DNA of 64,000 nucleotides, from positions 1,501,001 through 1,565,000 of the forward strand of contig JAKTNV010000012.1 in NCBI GenBank assembly GCA_022747635.1, given 5' to 3'. The DNA is from Hetaerina americana. Lineage: Eukaryota; Arthropoda; Insecta; Odonata; Calopterygidae. The position numbers were made by a program, and so were the translations under genes. Positions 1 to 11,699 of this stretch are shown piece by piece. Every line of letters starts with the position of its first letter. Within the stretch, counting starts at the first letter, position 1. Below the pieces are notes generated by a model. That model made no database searches. It worked only from the letters and a program-made list of their open reading frames with translations, and was not told the origin of the DNA.

Positions 1-1028
1 GTGCCGAAGTTACCGCCTGGGACTGCCTCCTCCGTTCCCGCTCTTGCCCTCCGCTCGATGTCACTTTGGAGGGGACCCGGCAGTCAGTTCCCTCGTGCTT
101 GTCCCCGCGCCGCCGCTGAATCGCGCGGATGGCTCTCCGGTCCGCTAGGGGAACCGCGGCCCGACACTCGACCCAACCGCAGGCCCCGCCTCCCCGTGGC
201 CACTCTCGGACACCCGTCGATTATCAAGGAGTGCTGTGCGTCGCCGTGAGGGAAGGGGCTCGCGGGTGTGATCGTGTGGGTGACGACAGGGACCGAGAGC
301 CCATGTGAATTCACGCCACCGGTATAATTTTCATGAGTCATCTAATAACTCCGAACGAACCAGGCTAATCGTCGCTTTCCCCAACATTTGTGAAAGTCGA
401 CAGAGTCGTTGTCTAGCGCGCGATTAACATTTAAAAGTTTCATAAGACGAATCGCTTCACCCAGCTGTAAATGTGCTCAGTGTTTCAACGATCAGTTCGA
501 GAACGCCGCTTTGAATCCTTGGCCGGAAGAGGGTTCCATGCTCTTCGGTGGCGCTTATGGGACACCGTGTCGTCACGTTCTCGAGGAAATGTAGTACCCA
601 AGTATTGGTAATCGCCATGATCACATTTTGTATTGTGGATCGCATTTACGGTATGGCTTCACACTAAGTACATAAACTGGTGTAAAAGTTCTAATTTTAC
701 GTCCAACGAATTGAATGTACCTCAGGGCCGATTTAGTGATTGAATAGCTTTGAAGGGTAGGTTTAGGTTATGGGCCAAAAGATATTTTGTGTAGCTACTG
801 CTTTAGGTCTTATCGCCTGGTCCGGTAGATGTTCTAGTTTCCTTTCGTTGAGCGATTGAAGAACTATCCCTGGGTAATTCCCTAACAAGGGAACTTTCGA
901 GAGAGAACTGGTAAGCACGCACCGAAAAGTGGCGTGGAATGATTTACCATGCTCCTTTTTCAACTCTTGGCGTCGTAAAAATCTTTGAAACTTCGAAGGA
1001 AAACGCGCTGCTAATATACCACCATAGA
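1..1028. other. GC-rich window edge followed by unassigned sequence
   Basis: The first 300 bases are clearly GC- and CpG-rich; the rest falls to ordinary composition. Open frames at 1-249 (+) and 84-341 (-) overlap, are proline/arginine-rich and match no family I recognise. They are explained by a shortage of stop codons in GC-rich DNA. The block could be the edge of a CpG island or a 5' exon of a gene outside the window. I see no splice-site or domain evidence for that. From 340 to 1028 I see nothing recognisable. Confidence 0.4.
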
Positions 1029-1142
1029 TATCAACTCGAAGGTCGGTTGGTTAGGTGATGGTAGATCTCACCCAGTGCTAAGCCCGACGGCGTGTGAAAT
1101 TCACGCATCAGGGTAGGGGGGGCAGTTCTTTTCCCTGTGCCG
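1029..1142 (-). repeat. tRNA-SINE body fragment (family with GTGTGAAATTCAC motif)
   Basis: This stretch shares an ordered set of blocks with 31864-31950: ATCAAC, CGAAGGTCGG, GATGGTAGA, TCACCCA, and GTGTGAAATTCAC followed by CATCAGGG. At 31.9 kb the same body is joined to a tRNA-like head on the minus strand, so this copy is read as the 3' body of the same SINE without its head. A run of G followed by CAGTTC and TTTTCCC at 1116-1142 also occurs next to the SINE head at 14.5 kb, which links the three copies. Confidence 0.6.
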
Positions 1143-1940
1143 GTTATGATTTCCCTTGAAGATCTGTTACACGATAATTACACAGCTCTGGTGAAGCTGA
1201 GGGTGCCCAAAGGTATGGCCGAGAAGCGAACTCGGGCCCTTCAGTCAGTGGTCCGACGCTCTACCCCAGGGGTGACCAAACCGTGGCGAATGTGCCAAAC
1301 GTGGCGTATTCCATCCTTGCGCGTACTTATTTTTTAAATGGATGTCATAGCTGAATCCATCTTATTATTTTCAACAACAAAGTGACCTCAGTTCAATTCG
1401 TACAGCCTTCGGTAATGTTCAACTTCTCGGTGTTTGAAACTAAGAATTGAATTTGTGAGAGGTTAGTTTAGGTGGGTTTACAAACGTCCGAATGTTTTTA
1501 TCGTTGTTGCTATGGCGCGTTCTTGCTGAAACGATCGCAAACACCGCTCACCAGCAACGCATCACGTGCCCGAAGTCACGTGCGAATGAGCGGCGATTGT
1601 TCGAAATGGTTAGTCAGTTCCGAGTGGCTCATCGTGGCCTGGAGTTTGCAGCCGTGTTTTATTGAGTGTACTAGCGTGATTTTTGCATTGAAAGCAATTG
1701 GAAGTCAGCTTCAAGGTTAAGTATATTACGTTCCTCAAATAAAGAGCGCCACTAATTTTTCTTTACGCGAACATAGAATTCAAATTTCACATAATTGATA
1801 TTCTGTGTGGTACGACGTACGTACTTGTGATCTATTTCTTCTTTTTCACTCTCTTTAGTTTTTTTACTTTTCTATACTTAAACTCCCGTTATCCATTACA
1901 GTGCAATAGATAATGAGCTAAAGAAAACCAAGATAGTGTA
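1143..1940. other. Unassigned sequence
   Basis: No repeat, RNA or protein family is recognised here. Short open frames at 1137-1337 and 1472-1720 (+) lack any recognisable motif and are treated as chance. Confidence 0.4.
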
Positions 1941-1944
1941 GGTG

Positions 1945-3771
1945 TGAATCCAATGAACAGTGGGAAAATGAGTTGCAATTTAAAGCAAGTTCATCAAGAA
2001 ACCCGTTTTGCATTGTTTGTTAAAGTGCTGTTTCACATCATAGAAAACATGATCTTAAGAGATCTATACGACACACTATTAGACTAATATATGAGGAAAT
2101 ATAAAGCTTATTCTTGGGTCTGAATTACGAAAAGAATATGTGACTGAGAAAAAGCAAGAAATCAGAAAAGGACAACATATATTTGTTAAAGTGAGTACTG
2201 AAGACTTGGCGGCGACAAAAGCGTCGTATAAAATTACTGTAGCATTGGTAAAGATAAAGAAACCTTTTCCTGATGGAGAGGAAATTATTAAGCCATTTCT
2301 CGTAATATTTGCACCCAACCTTGGTAATGAAGTTTTTGAAAGGAAAGCAGACGAAATTGCTACTCGTATGTCAAGGCAGACAGTTACGAGACGCATCGAG
2401 GGACTCTGTCGGGATATATCTCTCGGCAACTGGAAGACTTAGTCCATTCTTGTTCTTTATTTTCTGTAGCTTTGGATGAATCAATATGTGATGTTGCCCA
2501 GTTAAACATTTTTGTAAGAGGAATTGATGATAATACAAATGCCTTTGAAGAACTTGCCAGTCTGGAGTCATTTCATGGAAAAACAAAGAGGATCGGACAT
2601 ATTTGAAAAGGTGAAATCATGCCTAGGAGATCTATCATTTGATTATAACAAACTTATCAGTGTGTGTACTGACGGAGCGCCATCAATGATAGGTAAAGTC
2701 AATGGCGGTACAACTTTGTTTGGAAATTTTTATAAGGTCCTATACTGAAATATCCCTACGGTATGCACCAAGAGGCACTCTGAGGGAAAACTTTGAATAT
2801 GCAGTATAGTATGTTATGTTGCCAGTGGTGAAATTTGTGTATAAAATTAGAGCAAGAGCATTAAGCAGACGAGAATGCAGAGAATACTGTGAATTGGTAG
2901 ATTTGGAATATGTTGACCTTACCCTTCATTTTAAAGTGAGCTAGCTTTCTAGAATTCAGGTTCTGAGTAGAATTTGGAAATTGAAAAATGCCGTTTCTAG
3001 TTTTTTGGCACGGGAAAACGAACCACCTGAATGAGGAACCCTAATATTTGTCAATAACTGGCTATTTGATTTGGCATTTTTCATTGATATTACTAGCCAT
3101 TTCAATTATCTTAATTTAAAACTGCAAGGCAAGAATAAATTATTTCCTAACTTAGTAAATGGCATCAGTTAATTTAAAATGAAATTAAAACTGTTCATCT
3201 GCCAGTTAGAGAATACGGATTTTAGTCAATTTCCAGATTTGATAGAGCCAAGTAAATTTGCTGCGGTTAATAGCAGTTTGACTTAATAAATTGAAAAAAT
3301 CAAAATCATATTACAAGTCATTTGAAAGTCTTTTTTATGATTTTACCATAGAAGAAGACTGCATCTTCGCATATATATGTAAACTCATTTTTACTTAGTG
3401 AACAAAACGTAATGCACATTCCTAGTAACAGGCAAATGGAACTGATTGATTTAAGAATGAGTTTATTCTACCAAATTTAAAATGGTGAGCTTATTCCAAA
3501 TCAAAATGCTTTTGATATAATACATTTCTGGCATTTATTACCCGGTGAACATTTCCCAGGGCAGAGAAAATATGCAAAAAGTTATATATGTCGCTTTGGA
3601 ACGACATACGGATGTGAAGAAACATCTTCATCCATGAAATTGATTAAAAGAAAAACAAGGTCGCGAATAGCTGACTGCGATGGGAAGAACTCTCTGCTGC
3701 TTTCTGTGACAAATTTAGCACCAAATATTGAAAAACTAGCCAAAATGAAGCAGGCGCAAAAGTTTCGATAA
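1945..3771 (+). pseudogene. Decayed hAT transposase of the GTF2IRD2/ZBED type
   Basis: Pieces in changing frames follow, in order, the hAT-derived proteins usually annotated as GTF2IRD2-like or ZBED-like. From 2128 a frame reads through the QHIFVK and ATKASYKI blocks. Around 2365 comes MSRQTVTRRIEGLCRDI, and at 2670-2690 VCTDGAPSM, the conserved block with a catalytic-core aspartate. Near 2826 VVKFVYKIRARAL is readable, then at 3590-3765 the C-terminal dimerisation part with ICRFGTTYGCEE, SRIAD and NIEKLAKMKQAQ, ending at TAA 3769-3771. The upstream BED zinc finger region (about 1945-2110) is too eroded to read. Many stops and frameshifts rule out a product. Known hAT transposases excise and reinsert DNA; some are domesticated, but nothing here is intact. 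I found no convincing terminal inverted repeats or target duplication. Confidence 0.8.
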
Positions 3772-5695
3772 ATTAATGTTTTTGGCTGTAGGGATATTGC
3801 TTTTCATAAAATAATTAATTCATTTAAAACCGTTGATTATTTCAATAAGCATACTATATCGATGATGAAAAACCGGCCCTGGTGCCTTCATAAGGTCTAC
3901 TTGATATTTTATTACGTCCAAGTTGCCGTCTTTACGCTAGCAAAAGGTTTTGTAGAATCCAGACAAAATTTTGAAATAGTCTATTCATGTTTAGACAGCT
4001 TACGGAGTCATTGCGAAGACAAGCAATTTTTGGGATTTGGGATTTTTGCTCAAAGGAAGATTTTGGGTATGGGATAATGATGCGATGGTTGGAAGAGAGA
4101 AAGAAGGGGTGGTTGAGAGTATGAAGCCCAGGGGCTTACATAAATCGTTGTTGCACACGAAATCATCGTCAAATTTCGTTTTAAGACTCTCTCTTATTGC
4201 CTCTTATGAATTCACGATTATAATCATCCTTTGTATTGTAGATCAATAATCAAATTTATTTTGAATTTCTTATTGACATATCGTTTGTATTAGTCCCTGC
4301 GGAACGAGTTCTAGCTTCCGCGCCGAGGCCGAACTCCGAGCATTAAAGAGTTCACACAAACCCTCTCTTTCCTTACTTGATCCCTAAGGTACAGATTAAA
4401 AAAATATATTCGCACATAGGGAGCCATCCCCCATTAAAAATTCTCAACGGCTGTTATCCTTTAATTATTGTTTCCAGTAATTACATTGGAAAGATTTGCT
4501 GCTCGATTGCCCAAGCGTAGAGAGGTAGCACTCGTTATAAAAGAAGTTAATCAAAAGTCATTTCATCATACTTGAATCTAATATGATTCATTTCTGCAAC
4601 AATTTTAAATGCGAATACATTGCGTACAGGAGCGAGTATATGTTGCTGGAAATGTGGAATGGGAGGTGAGGACGGCGACACATGTCGTTTCCGCGGGTGA
4701 AACTCCGTCCTGGAGGCCCCGTCGGCCACTTCACGACCACTGCGGGCGGGGATCTTCCGTGAAAACACGGTGGAGCCCGCTCGCACTTGAGCGATCGTGA
4801 CATCAATCTGAGAACCCATCACGAAATCTCCGTCGCTGTTGCTTAAGACAATGGACAAGTCCCCCCGGGTTAGCTTCACCGATGAAATCGGCTACCCAGG
4901 GGGCGACTGGCGCCTTGATCACGACGCTTTCAGTGAATAGTTGTCCCTAAGCCGTTCAGGTCCCCAGATATGCTTTCCAGGCAAGGGCCTCATTCACTCC
5001 GATTCTATCTCCCTCTAAAATTTGAAAGGGTACTATTGTAGAAAATCAAATTGCAGCTAACAATTGTTATCGTTGGTCTCCTACTTCAGCCCATCTTTCC
5101 TTTCATCTCTGCGCTGTTGCTTAGCCCGTGTCTTTCACGAGATTTACTTTCTTCCACTGAACAGGAATGATGAGCTATCTCATTCCTTCGGCATGTAGCC
5201 TTACACTTGCGTCTAACCCTTCTAATTGTTGATTCGAAATTATCAGTCGCCACGATTCACGCATTAACGACTTAATCCTAAGGTTTCCGCGACATCTATC
5301 TGATGAGGAATTCATGCCCCCTTTGACCTGAAGACGCCTCCAAGACTGGGGGTGAAACAGTTGTCTAACCTACGCGACGGTAATTCCTGGAAGCAGCATG
5401 GATTCTTCAACATTAATGCCTTGTTTTTAATTCAACGAAGGTTGTCCTCAGTAAAGTAGCGAGGGATTAAATACAACGTTACACGAAGTGCTCGTTTTGT
5501 GAAACGGTGAGGGATGATTACATTTTTTTACAAAATTCAGTGATTGATTATCGGGAGGGAGGAAATAGCAAAGTTTTGATTATTGCTGAAATCTATCTAT
5601 CCATCCGTCAACAGCCGCACCAATCGATTTAAGGACCCTGGAATAAACTTGCATTTTTTCTATTAAAATCCTTTCAACATCCCGAATTCCTCTAA
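3772..5695. other. Unassigned sequence
   Basis: This stretch holds no recognised element. A GC-rich patch near 4660-4930 keeps short frames open on both strands (for example 4547-4879 on minus), but these have no domain and overlap one another. The block at 5260-5400 contains CTGATGAG and later GGTGAAAC, but these do not fold into a hammerhead core. Confidence 0.4.
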
Positions 5696-5699
5696 GATC

Positions 5700-6376
5700 C
5701 AAGAAAAATGGAAGTAATGTATAAAAGAACTGTATGGTAAAGAACTAAGTCCAAAAGGCTTCGATATAGAAAGAGAATATTACGTAGATCTAAATAGCTT
5801 GGGTCCAGGCTAGTTAACAATGAGGTACGTAGAAAGTGCATTGAGAGCGATAAAATCAAATGAAGCCATGGGATAGAACACATTTCTGCGGAATTACTAA
5901 AAGTTTTGCGAAAATGTTGGAGGAAGAGTCTATATGGACTGATTCGTAGCGTCTATGAGGAAAAAATCTGGCCGGAAGACTTTGTGAGATCAGTGTCAGT
6001 TCCTTTTTCGAAAAATGTAAAGCCAACATCATGTGGGGACTGCAGAACAATAAGTTTGATATCCCTCGCAGCTAAAGTTGTTCACAAGATCATCAACAAA
6101 GGGATAGAGAGTAGGGCATATGATTACTTAGGGGATTATCAGTTTGGTTTTAGGAAAGGGAGAGGTACGCGTGATGCCATTGTAGTAATGAGATTATTAA
6201 TCGAGAGGAATATAGAACACAACCAGGAGGTATTTGCCTGTTTCGCAGATTTCGAAAAAGCGTTTGATAGAGTGAATTGGGAGAAACTAACGAGTATATT
6301 GCAGAAAGTGGGAATAGATTGGAGGGATAGGAGTCTAATTCGCAACCTGCACATGTCTCAGACTGCTCAGGTGTAG
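5700..6376 (+). mobile_element. RTE-like (CFDP2/BovB-type) LINE, reverse transcriptase fragment
   Basis: The fragment encodes the fingers and first palm part of a non-LTR reverse transcriptase. Upstream pieces at 5700-5905 are readable only with frameshifts. The open part, 5906-6373, has WPEDFVRSVSVP at residues 22-33, YQFGFRKGRGTRDAI at 78-92 and FADFEKAFDRV at 113-123; the Asp at 115 belongs to palm motif A. It stops after SQTAQV, just before the usual RVGNGES...RQGCPLSP part seen in the copy at 17.0-17.6 kb. The coding sequence is therefore cut at its 3' side, where mariner sequence begins at about 6384. Known role: copying element RNA into DNA at a nicked target. This copy is dead. Confidence 0.88.
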
Positions 6377-6383
6377 TGCTGAA

Positions 6384-6850
6384 TTCAGACCCGCGCTCAA
6401 GTGTGCGCATGATCTCTGATCGTATTGGCACTGATAAGATTGCAGTGTACACCGTTATCACTTGAAAAATTTGGTGTTGCGAAATATCTGTGCTAAACTT
6501 CTCCCGGGGGTCTTGAGGGACGACCAAGGGCAGAGTAGTTTGCTTGCGAAGACCGGCAACGACATCGCAACGATTCCCCTACCCCATTACAGTCACGATT
6601 TGGCACCAGTAGACTATTTTCTAATCCGAAAAGTGAAATCCTCCCTCAAAGGATACCACAATGGGACTCTAAGTGCCGTCAAATAAGTTAGAAGGCGTAC
6701 CCTTAAGGACCCTCCTTAATCCGCATACCAGGGAGCCTTCGTTTCGTGGAGCAGCCTGGTAAAAGTGCGTCGACGCTTTAGGGGTGTACAAGGGAAGAAT
6801 TTTGAGTCATTTTAGCAATATTTGAAATAAATCAATTTTCCGGAACCTCT
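6384..6850 (+). mobile_element. Mariner-family transposase remnant with internal deletion
   Basis: Decayed mariner transposase. The helix-turn-helix linker region reads SSVRMISDRIGTDK, then ICAKLLPGVLRDDQ. It then jumps to LLAKTGND and IATIPLPHYSHDLAPVDYF, the C-terminal catalytic block that holds the last Asp of the D,D34D triad, and KVKSSLKGYHNGTL. After a frameshift KCVDA is readable at about 6765. The whole central catalytic part (first two Asp residues) is absent. The minus-strand copy at 26.1-26.6 kb is broken at the same point. The 3' end around 6830-6880 shares CCCGATACT and TTTAT with that copy, which probably marks the terminal repeat. The 5' part is missing and abuts the LINE fragment. 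Confidence 0.82.
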
Positions 6851-7990
6851 CCCGATACTCTTTATGCAATCCTTGTATGCGAAATAAAATTCGTATGAGT
6901 GTGTGGTCGTACACTGCGCACGTATAAATCGATGCCTTGACTTGGTACCAAAATGCGCCCGGGAGCGGAGGTGAAAATCTCCCTGGGCGTGCCGAGTTTG
7001 CTGATCCCTGGCTGCTGTAGTTGCACCACTTGAGAAGCAGACGGGGTCTAGCATGGTTATCTGATAGACACCTTCTTTCATCGCGAGCCTTTTGGAATCT
7101 TTATCTTTTCATTCGCTCTATCACAGCCATGATAATTTATTAGAATATCCCGGCACGTTAAATCGGAGGTGCGGAATTACGATTTTAGCCGGTCGCCAGG
7201 GGTCCGTCCCAAAGAAGAGCTTCGCCGTCGCACCTCGAGCACTCCCTTCATCTCCTCGACGGCACACCGCGTTGGAGAATGGTTGAATCCATCCCCCCCG
7301 CCCCGCGCCCCCCTGCCCCGGGAAATGCCCGTGGACTCGATGAACTCGATGCATCACCCACGAGTGCCTTTCCTGTGGGCTTTAATGGCGGCATTACCCC
7401 CTTCCCCTCGCCTTCCCTCCCCCCTACCGTCTCTCCCACTCCCCCACCCATCACGACCTCAACTAGCCGAGCTTCTAACCTACTTCCCTCATCGCCCTCT
7501 CCACTAAACCCACGGGCTCCAATAATATAATCTGGGTTCCCTTTTTCACGTTTTCTCTACCTTCGTTTGCATTTCTTGATGCAGTTAACCGTCTGTCTTC
7601 ACGTGGTAGCTTACCCTCTTTGTAGACGACCACTCTCACGTTCCGAGGGCCTTATGAATCCAGCGTTGGTGATGGAAGTCAAAGCGTCCACTCAATGCCA
7701 TGGCGTTAATTCGCGGTTGTCGTTCGGTGTATTCAGTTCTCGCCGCGTGAATCGACGCACTATTAGGAATGGAGTTAGGTTGAAACTGTTGTACGTGGGT
7801 CGTTTAAGAACACGTTAAAATTCAAGAGATGCCACTCGTGGTTCCGTGCTTAGTTCCGTCGTTCGTATTAAGGAAGCCACTTCTCTCACTAGACTGCTGT
7901 TCAAGTTTCAGTTGTACAAGCTTTCAGGTTTTATCCGCCACGTGGTTTCATTTACATTGGTGATTGAAGCAGCCAAATATTGTTCATTTA
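6851..7990. other. Unassigned sequence with a pyrimidine-rich stretch
   Basis: No element is recognised. The part at 7280-7510 is strongly C/T-rich on the plus strand and therefore open in several frames (7169-7507, 7279-7530). The predicted peptides are low-complexity proline/serine runs and I do not support them as genes. Confidence 0.4.
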
Positions 7991-7995
7991 GAAAA

Positions 7996-9028
7996 ATGAA
8001 AAAAAATGAGTTGGGTGCGTTGACAAAACGCTTCTATTTAAAAGGCTTAAAACCAAAAGAGGTCATGACTGGAGTTTGATTAAGTTCTTGCCACATCTGC
8101 TCATGCGCGTACGACTATTTCCAATTGAGTAAATGAGGTATATGATTGGCCGTAAATCTAAAAATGATGGACGTCTTTCGGGACGGCCAGTGGAAGTGAT
8201 ATTTTTCATAATAAACAAACAAATATGGCCGTTATATTTTGTTTTTCAATTACTTCCTAAAACGTATTGAATTGAATCCGCTTGTAAGCATTTTTAGCGA
8301 TCCATTTCTCAATACCGCCAGTCAATTTGAATTTGTTTAACGTGGGATAAAATCACTTCAAAATGAAGTAGAAAACTTTTCGAATCTCGTCCATTAATTT
8401 GCAGGCAGGGGATTAAAGATTTACAGCGGTTTTTTTTGTCGTTAGAAGTTACCGCAAGAGCAGGCAAACATGAGTTGTGAGAGCAGAATGTGATTTTGAA
8501 AAATGTCCCTTCTTGCGTATCGTGATGATTCCTTCTCATAATTCACCTGTCCAACCCACAGCCAGTTATTGAAACCCATTGGCCATAACCACAATAAATA
8601 CAGCTGTTCGTTGCACCGTCACGGTTTAATATTTATCCATATTATGGAATGCCTAAGCGACGCATTAGTTGTTAGATTTTTCGCCAGTTTCGGGCAAAAA
8701 AATTCAATCGCCATCCTTGATCATCCTCCTTATTCGCCGGATTTCGTCCCCTGCGACTTTTGCCTCTTCTCAAAATGCAAAAATGTGATGAGGGGTCATC
8801 ACTGGGAAGATGTTGACACAATAAAGCAAGAAACGACGAGAAAACTATAAAGCCTAACTTCTGATGACTTCTTCCAAGGGTGCTTTAAACAGTGGAAAAG
8901 AAGATGGATTAAGTGCATAGCAACGAATGGAGAGTACTTTGAAAGGTACAAAATCGATGTAGACTAAATTTTGCAAAATAAAGTTTTTATGGCCTCAGTT
9001 CGCATATTTATTGGACAGGCCTCGCAAA
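7996..9028 (+). mobile_element. Mariner element remnant, N and C termini readable
   Basis: The N-terminal piece starts at ATG 7996 and reads KNELGALTKRFYLKGLKPKE up to an in-frame TGA at 8078-8080. A second piece near 8174-8199 reads SGRPVEV, the usual linker after the first DNA-binding domain. The C-terminal piece, in the frame open at 8569-8850, has ILDHPPYSPDFVPCDFCLF at residues 49-67, which includes the third catalytic Asp of D,D34D, then GHHWEDVDTIKQETTRKL. Past the stop the frame continues as SLTSDD and then CIATNGEYFE to about 8950. A terminal-repeat-like end, GGACAGGCCTCGCA, lies at 9013-9026. It matches the reverse complement of the ACGAGGCTTGTCC end at 28868. The middle (8215-8560) is not recognisable. 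No product is possible. Confidence 0.8.
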
Positions 9029-10880
9029 TACATAATTTCTCTTCACCCACTCCGAATGCCACTTTTATCGACCTCTCCTCCTCCCCCGGCCCCCGCACCC
9101 GCCGTTCGTGTGGCTCAAAGAGAATTCCAATGAGCGTGTCACGTGGTTTTTGTCAAGCGTCGGTAACTCGGCGCCTCGCTCGACGAACTAAAAAAAGAGC
9201 TGGAATTTGCATTCACGGCTGCAGAGTCAGTGTTTGTGCTAATGATTTTCTTCTCGCACCGCAAATTTTGGGTGGAATGACGTTTCCATTTGTTGGCCCG
9301 GCGCGCGCCTTCCACTGTTCTGTATGCGAAGTGTCCTTGACAGAGTCCCTCTTCCCCTCCCTCCCTCCCCCGGGTATTTCCAGTGGCGGGAATGTCACCA
9401 GATTCGTGGCGCATCCTCGCGCTTCGCTGGCGGGGCGAGCGTCGCCATCGATGGTAGGAACAGCGCTTTGTCTTCTGCTTCGCGTTCCGTACCCTACGGT
9501 TCACACTTGGGGACGGTTTCCCCAAAGTGCCCTCGGCGATTCCATGCAGTATGTCCAAACGGAGTCCTCTTGTGGCAATCAGTCTGTTTCGACACTCATT
9601 GTGCGTGTGTCATCGTAGGGTGTGATTTATAATGCTTTGTGTTGTGCGGGCGGCTTTTTCGAAAGGGTGCATACATTATCATTACGCTCTGGGGAAATGG
9701 GTGCGCCATTAACAGAGGCCACCGGTAAGACCTTGCGGCGCTAGTCGTGTCAGATGGCGCTTGTGCATGCGTGTGATATGGAATTAAAATCCAAGTAAAG
9801 ACAATTGTTTGATTCTTTAGTAGAGTTAACATTGTTCCCAGCCAATATAATTCTCCAGTTCCGGAAGAAAGTGAGAATTGAAGTCGGCGTTTGCGTAAAA
9901 ATACATGAGTAATTTATCTCTTCTGCTAATTCATTTATTGTTTTTCAAAAGTTATATATCAGTGTATTTCATTTTTATTGCGACCGATTTTTATCATCAA
10001 TCCATATTTTATATTTTACCATATTTTCCTGGTTTTAAGCATTCCAAATACTTTCTGTTTTGGAGGAAAATATGTGTACAATAAAGTTTGATGATCAGTT
10101 TAATTGAAACTGCAATTTTCGGGGTAATTGAGCCATCATACTGCCACGTTATCCGATAAAGTACTTGACCTAGTTCTACTCCTGAAGGAGAACGTGAGAC
10201 TGAGATTCATTATTGTTTGAATGCTCTCTTTTAAATACGGACCTTTTTCTCCGAGACTTTGAAGAATCAAGATGGCTGAAGGCTGCACTACAAGGCGTAT
10301 TCCATACCATCTTTTCTGGCCTGACGGAACCCTGAGAAGGAATACATCGCTTTTGAGTTCAGGGCGTAGTCAAAGTAATTATTTTTCCAGAACCTTTGAA
10401 AGAGAGAAAAGCTGAAGGAGAGGTTTTGCATTGCGCCTAGCCATCGCCGCACGCACAGTTTCCACGCCGGACGGAAACAGAAGGCGGCAATGGCCCCTGG
10501 GCTGTGTCTTTTGATGGGAGATGAGCATATGACAGACTGCGAACGCTAGTTCTCGCTCGCCGCTGCAAGAGTTGAGAGAATGGGCGATTTCTGCGGCGCC
10601 ACAAACGGCAGCGATCCGCGTCCTGATTGGCTGCGCCGCCTGAGGTGCCGCTCGAACGAATGCTCGAGAATGTAGCTTAATGGCTGCGTCAGAAGGTTCA
10701 CCTCCCCTTCCACCCCGAACTCCTACGAGTCAAAAGAAAACCTGTGAGCATAAAGAGGCGCACATGCACTCATATTCCCTCGCGATATTCATAATCAGAC
10801 AAGAACAAGTTTGAGCGCACGAGCGTATACTTTACGTGCATTCTCCCATCTTTTCGTTATTTGTTCCTAGGCCAACTCTT
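9029..10880. other. Unassigned sequence with GC-rich blocks and an inverted CCAAT motif
   Basis: GC-rich blocks lie at about 9050-9560 and 10430-10700. A 215-codon open frame spans 8971-9618 (+), but it begins inside the mariner 3' end and is matched by open frames in antisense, so I reject it. The second block contains GATTGGCTGCG near 10625, an inverted CCAAT motif as in NF-Y sites. That makes promoter activity possible but not shown. Confidence 0.35.
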
Positions 10881-10884
10881 CAAA

Positions 10885-11695
10885 AATTAATTCGTAACTT
10901 ACCATCAGCATCATTGGTTGTTCTGGCCCGTGGCAGGTTCTCTCTGGTTGACCTCCATGTCTCTCTATTCTCGGTCATTCACTTGAGATCTTCACATTTT
11001 CTCTCGATCTTAATCTTGTCCAACACCACGTATCTCTTCCTCACACGCCCTCTCTACCCCTCTATCATGCACTCTAGCTCAGTCTTTAGCAAGCACTCAT
11101 TCCTCAAACTCCAGTGCTCTAACCAATGCATCCTTTATTTTGTTGATTTTCTTTACCAAATCTCGCTTCTCTCCAATTCAATTCTAATTCTCTACTCTAT
11201 CCTCCCACTCTCTAATTCCTTCCATTCTCCGCCAGATCCGCATTTCAAAGGCCTCTCCACTCTTTTTACTTCATCCATCCGCCAAGTCCATATCCCTGCT
11301 CCGTACAACAACGCACTCCACCTGTAGCATTTGTCCACTCTCCTTCTGAGATCCTTTTCTAAAGGTCCGCGCAGTAGTTTCTCATTATTATTATCGAATC
11401 CCCCTTTCACCATTGATATTCCTGGTTTGATTTTGTCTGGAGGAGGACATGTCTTCAGTGTTGATGCTTCCCAAAAATATCTGAAGCTTTCTGCTTGTTC
11501 GTTCAATTCATCTTTCAATGCGAGGTTGTTCAGTAAGCATTTTCCTTGCTCATTAACTTTCCACATTCCTTATATTTGTCGTTAAGGTCTACTAGCATCT
11601 CAATGACTATCTCTTTACCATCTGCCTCCGCAGCCATGCCATCAGCAGACCCGATATAGTCCACTATTTTACCTCCGATGTTCACTACTCTACTT
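10885..11695 (-). mobile_element. RTE-like LINE, decayed reverse transcriptase 3' half
   Basis: Read on the minus strand from about 11695, the translation resembles the region after the catalytic FADD box of CFDP2-type endonuclease-reverse transcriptases. The box itself is degraded (GSADG near 11640). The open piece 11192-11566 has KMW-like VNEQGKCLL at its start. It then reads ESFRYFW, GISMVKGGF, LLRGPLEKDLRRRVDKCY and WSALLYGAGIWTW, the expected thumb order. Beyond 11190 frameshifts continue to a degenerate ERTCHGPEQ near 10930. The copy is 5'-truncated and inactive. It belongs to a different subfamily from the 16.5-17.6 kb copy. Confidence 0.75.
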
Positions 11696-11699
11696 TCAT

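Noticed and set aside
5295..5365. CTGATGAG and GGTGAAAC as a second hammerhead candidate
   Set aside because: No helix can form directly between CTGATGA and GAAA; the only pairing (CCCCC/GGGGG) is displaced by nine bases.
4880..5480. Ribosomal RNA fragment
   Set aside because: It has a moderately structured look but none of the universally conserved rRNA blocks I know.
8971..9618. 215-codon open frame on plus
   Set aside because: It starts inside the 3' end of a mariner and continues into a GC-rich block with antisense frames also open; no domain is visible.
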